Source: Phenylobacterium montanum (GTDB lineage: Bacteria; Pseudomonadota; Alphaproteobacteria; Caulobacterales; Caulobacteraceae). Taken from it: a stretch of 64,000 nt of DNA. Location of the stretch: contig NZ_CP073078.1 in NCBI RefSeq assembly GCF_018135625.1, positions 3,008,501 to 3,072,500 on the forward strand, read 5' to 3'. Below are positions 1 through 9,017 of this stretch, in pieces. Under the pieces are notes generated by a model. The model made no database searches, had not been told where the DNA came from, and saw only the letters and a list, made by a program, of their open reading frames with translations. Made by a program: the position numbers and the translations under genes. Positions within the stretch are counted from its first letter, which is position 1, and each line of letters opens with the position of its first letter.

Positions 1-2
1 CG

Positions 3-1388
3 CGTCTCCGCTTCGGCCCGCCGCCGCACGCCTCCCTGTCCCAGCGGCTGGTCATGCTGGCCGCCGTCTGGAGCGTGGTGGTGCTGATCGTCAGCGGCCT
101 GGCGCTCACCGCCCTGTTCCGCCAGGAAGCGATCAGCCGCTTCGACCAGGACCTGTTCGACGTGGCCGACGGGCTCTATGCCGGCTCGACGGTCGACGAC
201 CAGGGCGAGGTCGACGCCCCGCCCCTGACCGACAGCCGCGCCACCCGGGCCTATTCCGGCAAGTACTGGCAGATCTCCGAGCCGGGACCGGACGGCAAAC
301 TGCACGCGGCCCAGCGCTCGCGCTCGCTGTGGGACTCCGAGCTGAAGGGGCCGGAGGGCGGCCTCGCGCAACTGCAGGCCCATCCCGGCCAGCCGGTCTA
401 TTACGACACCGTCGGCCCGGCCAAGGAGCCCCTGCGCGCCGCCGCCATGTTGGCCCGCCTGCAGGGCCGCCAGGCGCCGGTGGTGTTCATGGCTGCGGAG
501 GACCGCACGCCCTACGAGACCGATTCCCGAAGGTTCTCCCTGGAGACCGCCGCGGGCCTGGTCATCCTGGGCGTGGGCCTGGTGCTGGTGGTTCTGGTCC
601 AGGTGCGGATCGGCCTGCAGCCTCTGTTCGAGCTGCGCAGCGAGGTGGCCGACGTGCGCACCGGCAAGGCCGAGCGGGTCAGCGGCGCCTATCCCTCCGA
701 ACTGCAGCCCCTGGCCGAGGAGCTGAACGCCCTGGTGGCCCACGACCAGGAGGTGGTCGAGCGCCAGCGCACCCACGTCGGCAATCTGGCCCACGCGCTC
801 AAGACGCCGCTTTCGGTCATGCTGGCCGAGTCCGAGCGCCAGGGCGGCCCCCTGGCGGAGCTGGTCGGTCACCAGGCCCAGCTGATGCGCCAGCAGGTCG
901 ACCATCACCTGCGCCGGGCCCGCGCCGCCGCCCGCACCCAGGGCTCCCGCGAGCGCACGCCGCTGGAGCCGGTGATGGACGAGCTGGCTGTGACCCTGGA
1001 GCGGATCTTTTCCGACAAGGCCGTCGAGATCGACTGGCGCTGCCCCGAGGACCTGGTCTTCCCCGGCGAGCGCCAGGACCTTCTGGAAATCGTCGGCAAC
1101 CTGATCGAAAACGCCTGCAAGTATGGCCGAGGCCGGGTGCGTGCGATCGCCGCACCCGCTGGGCCGGAGCGGATGACGGTGACGGTCGAGGACAACGGTG
1201 CGGGCCTGTCGGAAACCGAGCGCGCCCAGGTGCTGAAGAGAGGCGCCCGGCTCGACGAAACCGCGCCAGGCTCGGGTCTTGGCCTGTCGATTGTCGATGA
1301 ATTGGCCCGGGCCTATGATGGCGCAGTCAGTCTGTCATCGTCGCCTCTGGGCGGGCTGAAGGTCTCGGTCGAGCTGCCCCGCGCCTGA
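3..1388 (+). CDS. Sensor histidine kinase, 5' end outside the window (FeuQ/PhoQ-like)
   Basis: Membrane-bound sensor kinase of a two-component system. The frame is open to the window edge with no ATG, GTG or TTG before the ATG at 54, and the residues before it (SLSQRLV) look like the usual start of such kinases, so the true start lies upstream. Counting from the ATG at 54, membrane segments lie near residues 3-23 and 165-186 around a periplasmic sensor region. The phospho-acceptor is His247 in LAHALKTPLS, and ATPase boxes follow (NLIENACKYG, DNGAGL, GSGLGLSI). Its cognate regulator is probably just outside the window. In rhizobia FeuQ lies directly before cycHJKL, which matches this position, but the specific name is inference. 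Nothing shows the signal sensed. Confidence 0.88.
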   Translation, partial: RLRFGPPPHASLSQRLVMLAAVWSVVVLIVSGLALTALFRQEAISRFDQDLFDVADGLYAGSTVDDQGEVDAPPLTDSRATRAYSGKYWQISEPGPDGKLHAAQRSRSLWDSELKGPEGGLAQLQAHPGQPVYYDTVGPAKEPLRAAAMLARLQGRQAPVVFMAAEDRTPYETDSRRFSLETAAGLVILGVGLVLVVLVQVRIGLQPLFELRSEVADVRTGKAERVSGAYPSELQPLAEELNALVAHDQEVVERQRTHVGNLAHALKTPLSVMLAESERQGGPLAELVGHQAQLMRQQVDHHLRRARAAARTQGSRERTPLEPVMDELAVTLERIFSDKAVEIDWRCPEDLVFPGERQDLLEIVGNLIENACKYGRGRVRAIAAPAGPERMTVTVEDNGAGLSETERAQVLKRGARLDETAPGSGLGLSIVDELARAYDGAVSLSSSPLGGLKVSVELPRA

Positions 1389-1466
1389 GCTCAAGTTTAA
1401 CCTTCGGGAAGCCTTAACTTCGGTTGATCATTATCCAGGCAACAAGCCCGGGATCTGTCCGACTCG

Positions 1467-2804
1467 ATGTCAAACCTCTCGACCAACCAGGCGTCGATCC
1501 TACGCTCGATCTTCAGCGCGGCGCCCGACTCCGCCGTGGTCAATCTGGAACAGGCCCTGGCGCACGAGGTCACCCGCGGCGGCCCCATGGCGGAGGTGCA
1601 CAGCCTGGTGGCCCAGGAGGCCAGTAATCGCCGCGCCCGCAGCCTGGCCTTCATGCCGCTCCTGCCGCTGTGCCGGCCGGCGGCGATCGGCCCCTATCCC
1701 AAGTTCCCCTTCGAGACCCTGGCGCTGCTGTGGACCGCCTGCAAGGAAAAGGAGCCCAATGCAGCCCGCGCAGTCGAGGCCCTGGGCCCAATCCGCGACG
1801 AGGACGAGCGCGCCTACGCCCACAGCGCCTGTGACGCCGTCTGCCGCATCGCCGCCGAGGGCCTGCGCGGGGGGCTGGCCGAATTCGCCGGCGTCCGCAC
1901 GCTCCTGGACAAGGTTCCCGGCCGGGCGGAACTGTTCATCAAGCTGCTGGACCTAGCCCCCCTGGCCCGCGCAGCCTTGATGCGGCTGCCCGACTGGATG
2001 GGGCGGCTGAACGAGGAGCGGGCGGTGGCGATCCGCATCGCCTACAACGACGGGGTGGACCTGTCCGACGACGGCGGGCCGCGCCTCCTGGACATTCTCT
2101 GCGCCCATATGCCCGAGCCGTGGAAGGTGCTGCACCTGATCTCGGCGGTGATGGATCGCCCCACCGATCGCTTCGCCGCCTCCTCGGAGATCGCTCGGTT
2201 CGGCGAATTCTACATGGACGACATCGACCGGCGCCTCGGCGAGGGCCGCAATTTCGATCCCAACGGCGGCAGGGCGGCCGGTGTGGCGGCGGCGGAGAGC
2301 GTGCATGTGATCGCGCTGGAGATCGCCGAGTTCGAGACCTCGCTGGACATAAGCCGCGACGGCGTGTGGGGCGCACGCATCGCCAAGCAGAAACTGGCCC
2401 TGGCCCAGCTGGCCGAAACCCGCCTGGCCCAGATCGACAAGGCTTTGGACCAGGCCCTGCCCCTGACCCAGGTCAAGTTCGGCAAGGGCGTCCGCGGCTT
2501 CCCCAAGCTGAACGAAGACCCCTCGCCGCCCCAGCTGAACAAGGCCCAGAGCTATCTCGCCTTCTTCGAGCAGTGCCGCGCGAGCGCCAACCAGGCCGGC
2601 TACGGCTCGACCCGCGCCAAGGCCGGCGAGCGGATGGACGCGCGGCTGACCCAGTATGTCGAGGACCTCCTGGAACTGCTGCGCGGCGAAGAGGTGCAGA
2701 ACCCCGAACGCATCCGCCGCTATCTCGAGGCCGCCGCCGACCTGGTGGCCGTGGCCAAGGGCGAACAGGCCGCCGCCATCATCCGCCGCCGGGCTGCGGC
2801 CTGA
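1467..2804 (+). CDS. Conserved hypothetical protein, 445 aa, mostly helical and cytosolic
   Basis: I do not recognise this family. The protein has no signal peptide or membrane segment. Its composition is strongly helical (many Ala, Leu, Glu, Arg), with short repeated blocks in the first 200 residues that could form a helical-repeat scaffold, and a long charged helix in the C-terminal third. The ATG at 1467 starts MSNLSTNQAS. The gene sits in the same direction between a sensor kinase and the cytochrome c maturation operon, with 78 and 99 bp gaps, so it may have its own promoter. The frame is open over 1.3 kb with codon use like its neighbours, which supports a real gene. No function is proposed. 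Confidence 0.75.
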   Translation: MSNLSTNQASILRSIFSAAPDSAVVNLEQALAHEVTRGGPMAEVHSLVAQEASNRRARSLAFMPLLPLCRPAAIGPYPKFPFETLALLWTACKEKEPNAARAVEALGPIRDEDERAYAHSACDAVCRIAAEGLRGGLAEFAGVRTLLDKVPGRAELFIKLLDLAPLARAALMRLPDWMGRLNEERAVAIRIAYNDGVDLSDDGGPRLLDILCAHMPEPWKVLHLISAVMDRPTDRFAASSEIARFGEFYMDDIDRRLGEGRNFDPNGGRAAGVAAAESVHVIALEIAEFETSLDISRDGVWGARIAKQKLALAQLAETRLAQIDKALDQALPLTQVKFGKGVRGFPKLNEDPSPPQLNKAQSYLAFFEQCRASANQAGYGSTRAKAGERMDARLTQYVEDLLELLRGEEVQNPERIRRYLEAAADLVAVAKGEQAAAIIRRRAAA

Positions 2805-2903
2805 GCCTTTCGGCGCAGCTCGCCTGATCCAGGTCAAACCCTGCCCTCCCGCCGCGACGCCGCCACCCTGGAGCGAACGACGGATTTGCGATAAGCGGCG
2901 CAC

Positions 2904-4025
2904 ATGATCTTGTTCTGGGTCGCCGCTTCGCTGCTCGCCTCCGCCTCGGCGGGGCTGATCATCTATCGCGCGTCGCGGGCCGCGGCCCGGGCGGCCGGTC
3001 CCGGCGAGGATCCGACCCTGGTGGTCTATCGTCGGCAACTGGCCGAGGTCGAGGACCTGGCCGGGCTCGGCCTGATCTCGCCGGAGGAATCGCGCTCCAC
3101 CCGAACCGAGGCCGCGCGCCGGCTGCTGTCGGCGGCGGACGCGGCGGAAAAGCCGGCCGACGGCGGCGCGAACGGTCGCCTGGCCGTGCTGATCATCGCC
3201 ATCGTTGCGCCGCTGATCGCGCTGGGCATCTATATCGTCGTGGGCTCGCCCGGAACGCCGGACCAGCCGTTCGGCCGTCGCCTCGCCGTCTGGCGCAAGC
3301 AGGACCCCGGCCAGCTGGACGCCCAGCGCATGGTCGCGGTCTTGCAGGCGATCACCGACGAAAAGCCGGGCGATCCGACGCCCCTGACCTACCTGGCGGA
3401 GGCCGAGGCCGCGTCAGGCGACACCTTCTCGGCCGAACGCAATCTGCAAAAGGCGCTCAAGCTGGCGCCGAAGAAGGCCGAACTCTGGATGCTTTATGGC
3501 CAGATGGTCGCCAGCGACCAGCCGGGCGACGTGCTGCCTGACGAGGCGCGCAAGGCTTTCCAGACCGCCGTCACCCTGGCGCCCCAGGCCATGGAGCCGC
3601 GCTACTTCCTGGCCCGCGACCAGATCGCCACCGGTCATGTCGATCAGGGCCTGGCCGGCTGGAAAGCCCTGCGCGCCGACCTGACCTCCAGCGATCCCCG
3701 CGCCCAGGGGCTGGAGCAGGAGATCCTGCTGGTCGAGCGCGACCACGCCCTGCCGCCCGGCGAGCGCACCACCGGCCCGGGCGGCCAGGGGGGCGAGGCT
3801 GCGCAGCAGGCCGGCGACCAGAAGGCCTTCATCCGCGCCATGGTGTCCCGTCTTGCCGCCCGGCTCGAAGCGAACCCGAACGATCCGGCCGGCTGGGCGC
3901 GCCTGGTGCGCTCCTATTCGGTGCTGGGCGACAACTCGGCGCGCGACGCCGCCCTGGCCCGCGCGCGCAGCCTGTTCAAGGACCGCCCCGGCGACCTTTC
4001 CCCCATCGAGGCGGCGGCGCGATGA
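2904..4025 (+). CDS. ccmI: Cytochrome c maturation protein CcmI (CycH)
   Basis: CcmI holds apocytochrome c at the haem ligation complex with CcmF and CcmH. The 373-residue protein has a first membrane segment at residues 1-20, a cytoplasmic loop with the family pattern (VVYRRQLAEVEDLAGLGLI), and a second membrane segment near 93-114. A periplasmic tetratricopeptide region follows (around AEAEAASGDTFSAERNLQKA and AELWMLYGQMV). This layout and length match alphaproteobacterial CycH. It is the first gene of the ccmI-ccmE-ccmF-ccmH set, with 36 bp to ccmE. This gene order lacks ccmABCD and ccmG, which in relatives lie elsewhere. Confidence 0.93.
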   Translation: MILFWVAASLLASASAGLIIYRASRAAARAAGPGEDPTLVVYRRQLAEVEDLAGLGLISPEESRSTRTEAARRLLSAADAAEKPADGGANGRLAVLIIAIVAPLIALGIYIVVGSPGTPDQPFGRRLAVWRKQDPGQLDAQRMVAVLQAITDEKPGDPTPLTYLAEAEAASGDTFSAERNLQKALKLAPKKAELWMLYGQMVASDQPGDVLPDEARKAFQTAVTLAPQAMEPRYFLARDQIATGHVDQGLAGWKALRADLTSSDPRAQGLEQEILLVERDHALPPGERTTGPGGQGGEAAQQAGDQKAFIRAMVSRLAARLEANPNDPAGWARLVRSYSVLGDNSARDAALARARSLFKDRPGDLSPIEAAAR

Positions 4026-4061
4026 ACCTCAGCGCGCGAACCCGGAATATGGACTAGAGAA

Positions 4062-4565
4062 GTGGCCATGACCCTGCTGCCCAAATCCCGCAAGGCGCGC
4101 CGCCGGCTGGCGGCGGTGGCCGTGGCCGCCCCGATCCTGGCCGGCGCCGCGGGCCTGGCCCTCTACGCCATGGGCGATTCGGTCTCGCTGTTCTATTCGC
4201 CTTCCCAGGCTCAGCACGCCCACGTCCCCGCCGGTCGGGCCATCGACCTCGGCGGGCTGGTGGCCAAGGGCAGCGTGGTCAAGAAGACTGACGGCACGGT
4301 CGAATTCGCCATCGCCGACCACGCCGCCGTCAGCCGGGTAGTCTATCGCGGCGACCTGCCGGACCTGTTCCGCGAAGGCCAGGGTGTGGTGACCAAGGGC
4401 GCGTACCGCTCCGACGGTGTGTTCGCCGCCACCGAGGTCCTGGCCAAGCACGACGAGAAATACATGCCCAAGGAGGTCACCCGGGCCCTGAAGGCCTCGG
4501 GCGAGTGGCGCGGCGACGGCGGGCCGCAGACTCAGGCGGCCATGCAAGCCGCGGGCGGCCAATGA
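4062..4565 (+). CDS. ccmE: Cytochrome c maturation haem chaperone CcmE (CycJ)
   Basis: CcmE carries haem covalently in the periplasm and passes it to the CcmF/H ligase. The 167-residue protein has one N-terminal membrane anchor (about residues 16-37) and an OB-fold domain. The motif LAKHDEKYMP supplies the haem-binding His130 and the conserved Tyr134 (numbered from the GTG at 4062). An in-frame ATG at 4068 would shorten it by two residues, so the exact start is open. Its stop codon overlaps the ccmF start in an ATGA, which indicates translational coupling. Confidence 0.95.
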   Translation: MAMTLLPKSRKARRRLAAVAVAAPILAGAAGLALYAMGDSVSLFYSPSQAQHAHVPAGRAIDLGGLVAKGSVVKKTDGTVEFAIADHAAVSRVVYRGDLPDLFREGQGVVTKGAYRSDGVFAATEVLAKHDEKYMPKEVTRALKASGEWRGDGGPQTQAAMQAAGGQ

Positions 4566-6550
4566 ACGCGGAGTTCGGCTCTTTCGCCCTGGTCCTGGCC
4601 CTGGCCCTGTCCCTGGCCCAGGTGGCGCTGTCGGTCGCCGGGCGGATGCGCGGCTCGGCCGCCCTGACCGGCGCCGGCGAGGGTGCGGCGGGCGGCGCCT
4701 TCGCGGCCACGGCCTTCGCCTTCGGCTGCCTGATGATCGCCTTCGTCACCTCCGACTTCTCGGTGGCCAACGTGGCGGCCAATTCGCATACGGCCAAGCC
4801 GCTCTTGTACAAGATCAGCGGCGTGTGGGGCAGCCACGAGGGCTCGATGCTGCTGTGGGACCTGGCCCTGACCGGCTTCGGCGCCTGCATCGCCCTCGGC
4901 GGCGACAGCCTGCCGCCGCGGCTGAAGGCGACCACGGTGGCGGTCCAGGGGAGCCTGGGCCTGCTGTTCATCGGCTACACGGTGTTCGCCTCCAACCCGC
5001 TGTTGCGCGTGGCCTTCCCGCCGGTGGAGGGCAATTCGCTGAACCCCATCCTGCAGGACCCGTTCCTGGCCATCCACCCGCCCTTCCTCTATTCCGGCTA
5101 TGTGGGCCTGTCGGTGGTGTTCTCCCTGGCTGTGGCCGGGCTGATCGAAGGCCATATCGGCGCGGCCTGGGCGCGCTGGGTGCGGCCCTGGACCCTGGGC
5201 GCCTGGAGCCTTCTGACCATCGGCATCATGCTGGGCTCGTTCTGGGCCTATTACGAGCTGGGCTGGGGCGGCTGGTGGTTCTGGGACCCGGTGGAGAACG
5301 CCAGCTTCATGCCCTGGCTGGCGGCCACGGCCCTGCTGCACTCGGCCGTGGTCACCGAGAAGCGCGGTTCGCTGGCCGCCTGGACCATCTTCCTGGCGCT
5401 CCTGGCCTTCACCTTCTCCATGCTGGGCGCCTTCCTGGTGCGCTCGGGCATCCTGACCTCGGTGCACGCCTTCGCCGTCGACCCCAAGCGCGGCACGCTG
5501 CTCCTGATCATCCTCGGCCTCGCCGCAGGCTCCGGCTTCGCCCTGTTCGCCTGGCGCGCCCCGGCGCTCGCCCCCGGCGGCCTGTTCGCCCCGATCAGCC
5601 GCGAAGGCGCCCTGGTGCTGAACAACCTGTTCATCGCGATCTCGGCGTTCGCGGTGCTCTATGGCACGCTCTATCCGCTGATCGTTCAGGCCCTGAACGG
5701 AAGTGCGATCTCGGTTGGGCCGCCCTGGTTCAACATCGTATTCGGTGGAATCATGTCGGGGGCGATCCTCATCCTCCCGATCGGTCCGCTCCTGGCTTGG
5801 AAGCGCGGCGACCTCGCCGGAGCGCTGCAGCGCTTGTGGATCGCCGCGGCGCTGGCGGTTGGCGCCGGCGTGCTGGTTACTGTGCTCAGCGCTCGCCTGT
5901 CGTGGCTGCCTATCGTCGGCGTGACCGTGGGCGCCTGGCTGATCTTCGGCGCCCTGGCCGAGCTGGCCGAGCGCATGCGCCTGGGCCGCGCCGGCCCGGC
6001 CGAGGCCTTCCGCCGGCTGTGCAACCTGCCCCGCGGCGCCTTCGGCATGACCCTGGCCCATATCGGCGTCGGGGTGTTCATCCTGGGCGCCGCCTACGAG
6101 ACCACCTACCGCGTCGAGGCCGCCGCCGTGCTCGCGCCGGGCGACCACCTGAAGGTCGGCGCCTACGACCTGGCCCTGAATTCCGTCGGCGACGCCGAGG
6201 GCAAGAACTACCTGGCCCAGCGCGGCTCGCTCACGGTCACCCGCGCCGGCCAGCCGATCTGTCAGGCCGCCCCCGAGCGACGGCTCTACGCCCCCGGCCG
6301 CCAGTCGACCTCCAAGGTGGCCCTGTGCGAGCACAAGCTGGGCGACGTCTATATCGTGCTCGGCGAGCAGCGACCCGGCCCGCACGGCGGACTCGGCTGG
6401 CTCGTGCGCGCATACTGGAACCCCTGGGCGCGGCTGATCTTCGGCGGGCCGCTGCTCATGGCTATCGGCGGGGCGGTGTCCCTGTCCGACCGCCGCCTCA
6501 GGATCGCCGCTCCCCGCCGCGCCGCCCAGGTCGCGGAGGCGCGCGCGTGA
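4562..6550 (+). CDS. ccmF: Cytochrome c haem ligase subunit CcmF (CycK)
   Basis: CcmF is the large multi-spanning membrane protein that joins haem to the CXXCH motif of apocytochrome c. The 662-residue product has many hydrophobic segments and the tryptophan-rich periplasmic motif WGGWWFWDPVENASFMPWL near residues 237-255, the hallmark of the haem-handling family. Conserved His residues occur in the flanking loops. I chose the ATG at 4562, which overlaps the ccmE stop (ATGA), over a GTG 57 bp upstream inside ccmE. The 3' end is followed by a 128-bp palindromic element before ccmH. Confidence 0.95.
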   Translation: MNAEFGSFALVLALALSLAQVALSVAGRMRGSAALTGAGEGAAGGAFAATAFAFGCLMIAFVTSDFSVANVAANSHTAKPLLYKISGVWGSHEGSMLLWDLALTGFGACIALGGDSLPPRLKATTVAVQGSLGLLFIGYTVFASNPLLRVAFPPVEGNSLNPILQDPFLAIHPPFLYSGYVGLSVVFSLAVAGLIEGHIGAAWARWVRPWTLGAWSLLTIGIMLGSFWAYYELGWGGWWFWDPVENASFMPWLAATALLHSAVVTEKRGSLAAWTIFLALLAFTFSMLGAFLVRSGILTSVHAFAVDPKRGTLLLIILGLAAGSGFALFAWRAPALAPGGLFAPISREGALVLNNLFIAISAFAVLYGTLYPLIVQALNGSAISVGPPWFNIVFGGIMSGAILILPIGPLLAWKRGDLAGALQRLWIAAALAVGAGVLVTVLSARLSWLPIVGVTVGAWLIFGALAELAERMRLGRAGPAEAFRRLCNLPRGAFGMTLAHIGVGVFILGAAYETTYRVEAAAVLAPGDHLKVGAYDLALNSVGDAEGKNYLAQRGSLTVTRAGQPICQAAPERRLYAPGRQSTSKVALCEHKLGDVYIVLGEQRPGPHGGLGWLVRAYWNPWARLIFGGPLLMAIGGAVSLSDRRLRIAAPRRAAQVAEARA

Positions 6551-6563
6551 GGCCAATAAAATT

Positions 6564-6691
6564 CCGCTCATCCCGGCGAATGCCGGGACCCAGATCGTAA
6601 GGCGCTGGTGGAACTTGTTAGAGCGCATCCATAACGAGGTCATAGGCCAGAGCCATAGGATCTGGGTCCCGGCATTCGCCGGGATGAGCGG
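6564..6691. repeat. Palindromic element with perfect 33-bp inverted repeats between ccmF and ccmH
   Basis: Arms at 6564-6596 and 6659-6691 are exact reverse complements over 33 bp and enclose a 62-nt centre. Each arm also holds a smaller palindrome, CCCGGCGAATGCCGGG. The arm sequence belongs to a class of interspersed palindromes that is common in alphaproteobacterial genomes and often mistranslated as WVPAFAGM. Its position inside the ccm operon means it is transcribed and would fold into a very stable stem before ccmH. Confidence 0.9.
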
Positions 6692-6695
6692 TTTT

Positions 6696-7160
6696 GTGAG
6701 CCGTATCAAGAGATTGAAATCCGGAAGCGTGGTGGCCCTCGCCGCCCTGGCCATGGTCGCCGCGGCCGCCGACCCGGCCGAGCGGCTGCAGAACCCCTCC
6801 CAGGAGGCCCATGCCCGCGCCCTGTTCCAGCAGGTGCGCTGCGTGGTCTGCCAGAACGAGTCGATCGACGATTCCGAGGCCGATGTGGCCCGCGACCTCA
6901 GGCGCGCGATCCGCGAGCAGGTGGCCAGCGGCGCCTCCGACGACCAGATCCGCGCCTACCTCGTGGCCCGTTACGGCGAGTTCGTACTCCTGAAGCCGCG
7001 CCTCAGCCTCGGCAACAGCCTGCTCTGGCTGGCGCCCTTCGCCCTGGTTCTGGCCGGGCTCGGCGTCTTCGCCTGGCGCGCGCGAAATGCGCCCGCCGCG
7101 CCGGCGGACGAGCTGACGCCGGAAGAAGAAGCGCGGCTGCGCAGGCTTCAGGGCCGGTAA
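6696..7160 (+). CDS. ccmH: Cytochrome c maturation thiol-disulfide protein CcmH (CycL)
   Basis: CcmH keeps the apocytochrome haem-binding cysteines reduced and acts with CcmF. The family motif RCVVCQNESI with its CXXC pair is present, and a C-terminal membrane anchor (SLLWLAPFALVLAGLGVFA) is visible. I place the start at the GTG at 6696, which gives a compact signal peptide (VSRIKRLKSG then a hydrophobic stretch) and 154 residues. An ATG-like start at 6615 would translate the upstream palindromic element into WVPAFAGMSG, a classic false N-terminus. The gene completes the cycHJKL arrangement. A 159-bp gap separates it from the protease gene. Confidence 0.9.
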   Translation: MSRIKRLKSGSVVALAALAMVAAAADPAERLQNPSQEAHARALFQQVRCVVCQNESIDDSEADVARDLRRAIREQVASGASDDQIRAYLVARYGEFVLLKPRLSLGNSLLWLAPFALVLAGLGVFAWRARNAPAAPADELTPEEEARLRRLQGR

Positions 7161-7319
7161 GGGGCGACGCCACGCTTGCGCCATGTTTCTATCTCGGAAA
7201 TAGACGCGGGTGGCGGCGCATTTCGCCCCACGCCCATTGGCGGACGCCCCCGCCGCCCCTAGTTTGAGGACGACCGCGCCCGGCGCTTCCGGCGGGCGTT
7301 GACAAGGACCAAGGATCAC

Positions 7320-8924
7320 ATGGCTTCGAAGAAGACCGGCATCATCATCGGCGTCGCCGCTGCGGGGGTCGCCGCTGCAGCCCTGGCGGGGGCCGGCGTA
7401 CGCTGGTCGCCGCATTTCGGCGCCGGCGACAGCCACTTTCTGCCGCTAACGCGCATCTCCACCGGCACCATCTTCTCGCCGCCGCCGGGCGCGCCCCTGT
7501 CGTTCGCCGACATCTTCGAGAAGGTCTCGCCAGCGGTGGTGCAGATCAACGTCACCTCGCATATCGACCCGCGGGCCGCCGGTCGGCTGGGTCCGGGCCT
7601 GCCGTTCAATTTCGGCCCGCCCGACAACGGCGGCGGAGATGACGACAACAACAATGGCGACGACAACAACGGCAATGGCGGCCAGGGCGGAAACGGCCAG
7701 GGCGGCAAGGGCGCCACGCCCAAGGGGCTGAAGGCCCAGTCGGCCGGCTCGGGCTTCTTCATCTCGGCCGACGGCTACATCACCACCAACAACCACGTGG
7801 TCGAGAACGCCGAGGACATCGAGGTCACCCTGAAGGACGGCCGCAAGCTGCCGGCCAAGATCATCGGCCGCGACGAGGCCACCGACCTGGCGGTGATCAA
7901 GGTCGAGGGCCAAGGCTTCCCGTTCGTCGACTTCGAGAACTCGGCCAAGCCGCGGGTCGGCGACTGGGTGCTGGCGGTCGGCAATCCGTTCGGCCTGGGC
8001 GGCACGGCCACGGCCGGCATCGTCTCGGCCTATGGCCGCGACCTGGGCGACAGCTTCGTCGACTTCATCCAGATCGACGCCCCGATCAACCGGGGCAATT
8101 CGGGCGGCCCGACCTTCGACATCTACGGCCGCGTGATCGGGGTCAATTCGGCGATCTTCTCGCCGTCGGGCGGCTCGGTCGGCATCGGTTTCGCCATCCC
8201 GGCGGACGTGGCCGACCAGATCACCACTCAGCTGATCAAGGGCGGCAAGATCAGCCGCGGCTACCTGGGCGCGACGATCCAGAACGTCACCCCCGAGATC
8301 GCCGACAGCATGGGCATGCCCGGCCAGAAGGGCGCCCTGGTCGCCGAGCTCGCCAATGGCGGCCCGGCGCAGAAGGCCGGCATCCAGCAGGGCGACGTGA
8401 TCGTCGAGCTGAACGGCCACGCGGTCGGCGGCAACACCGAGCTGACCCGCCTGGTGGGCCAGACGAAGACGGGCGACACTATGCACCTTAAGGTGCTGCG
8501 CGGCGGCAAGGCCTTGAACTTCGACGTCAAGTCGGGCCTGCGCCCGTCCGAAGCCCAGCTGGCCCAGTCGCAGAATGGCGGCTCGGACAACAATGGCGGG
8601 CCGGAGACGCCGGAGAGCAAGACGCCCACGGTGCTGGGCCTGACCCTCTCGCCGCTGGACGAGCAGACCCGCAGCCGTCTCGGCCTGCCCGCCGAGGTGC
8701 GCGGGGCTCTGGTCACCGCGGTGAAGAACAATTCCGACGCCGCGGAAAAGGGCCTGCATTCGGGCGACCTGATCGTCCACGCCGGCGACCGGGCGATCAG
8801 CGGCCCGGCCGACGTGGTCGCCGCCGCCGCCCAGGCCAAGAAGGAGGGCCGCCCCTCGATCCTGGTCGGCGTGCGCCGCGAGGGCCGCACCCTGTTCCTG
8901 CCGCTCAAGATCGGCGAGAAATAG
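7320..8924 (+). CDS. degP: DegP/HtrA-type periplasmic serine endoprotease (Do family)
   Basis: This protease and chaperone degrades or refolds damaged envelope proteins. The 534-residue protein has an N-terminal hydrophobic export segment (residues 8-27), then a trypsin-like domain with His159 (TNNHVVENA), Asp189 (EATDLAVIKV) and Ser261 (NRGNSGGPTFD). Two PDZ domains follow, at about 305-395 and 430-525. A run of Asp, Asn and Gly at about residues 101-131 is inserted just before the protease core. The ATG at 7320 is preceded by AAGGACCAAGGA; an in-frame TTG at 7299 is less likely. In rhizobia degP also follows cycL. Confidence 0.94.
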   Translation: MASKKTGIIIGVAAAGVAAAALAGAGVRWSPHFGAGDSHFLPLTRISTGTIFSPPPGAPLSFADIFEKVSPAVVQINVTSHIDPRAAGRLGPGLPFNFGPPDNGGGDDDNNNGDDNNGNGGQGGNGQGGKGATPKGLKAQSAGSGFFISADGYITTNNHVVENAEDIEVTLKDGRKLPAKIIGRDEATDLAVIKVEGQGFPFVDFENSAKPRVGDWVLAVGNPFGLGGTATAGIVSAYGRDLGDSFVDFIQIDAPINRGNSGGPTFDIYGRVIGVNSAIFSPSGGSVGIGFAIPADVADQITTQLIKGGKISRGYLGATIQNVTPEIADSMGMPGQKGALVAELANGGPAQKAGIQQGDVIVELNGHAVGGNTELTRLVGQTKTGDTMHLKVLRGGKALNFDVKSGLRPSEAQLAQSQNGGSDNNGGPETPESKTPTVLGLTLSPLDEQTRSRLGLPAEVRGALVTAVKNNSDAAEKGLHSGDLIVHAGDRAISGPADVVAAAAQAKKEGRPSILVGVRREGRTLFLPLKIGEK

Positions 8925-9017
8925 GGCGGCGAATCGCGGGAGCGGGATGGGGAAAGGTGCGAAGCGGTTTTCCGCCTACATTCCGCTCTAAACTGTTCAG
9001 AGAGGGAGGCGTCGGCC

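Noticed and set aside
1397-1425. Paired TTAA motifs before the 445-residue unknown gene as a CtrA site
   Set aside because: The two TTAA are 13 bp apart, not 7, and the second half does not match.
6615-6695. Longer N-terminus for CcmH
   Set aside because: It translates one arm of the palindromic element into WVPAFAGMSG. The GTG at 6696 gives a proper signal peptide.
4532-6754. A 740-codon minus-strand frame opposite ccmF
   Set aside because: Antisense to a well-supported ccmF. It also reads through the palindromic element, and its composition is an artefact of GC skew.
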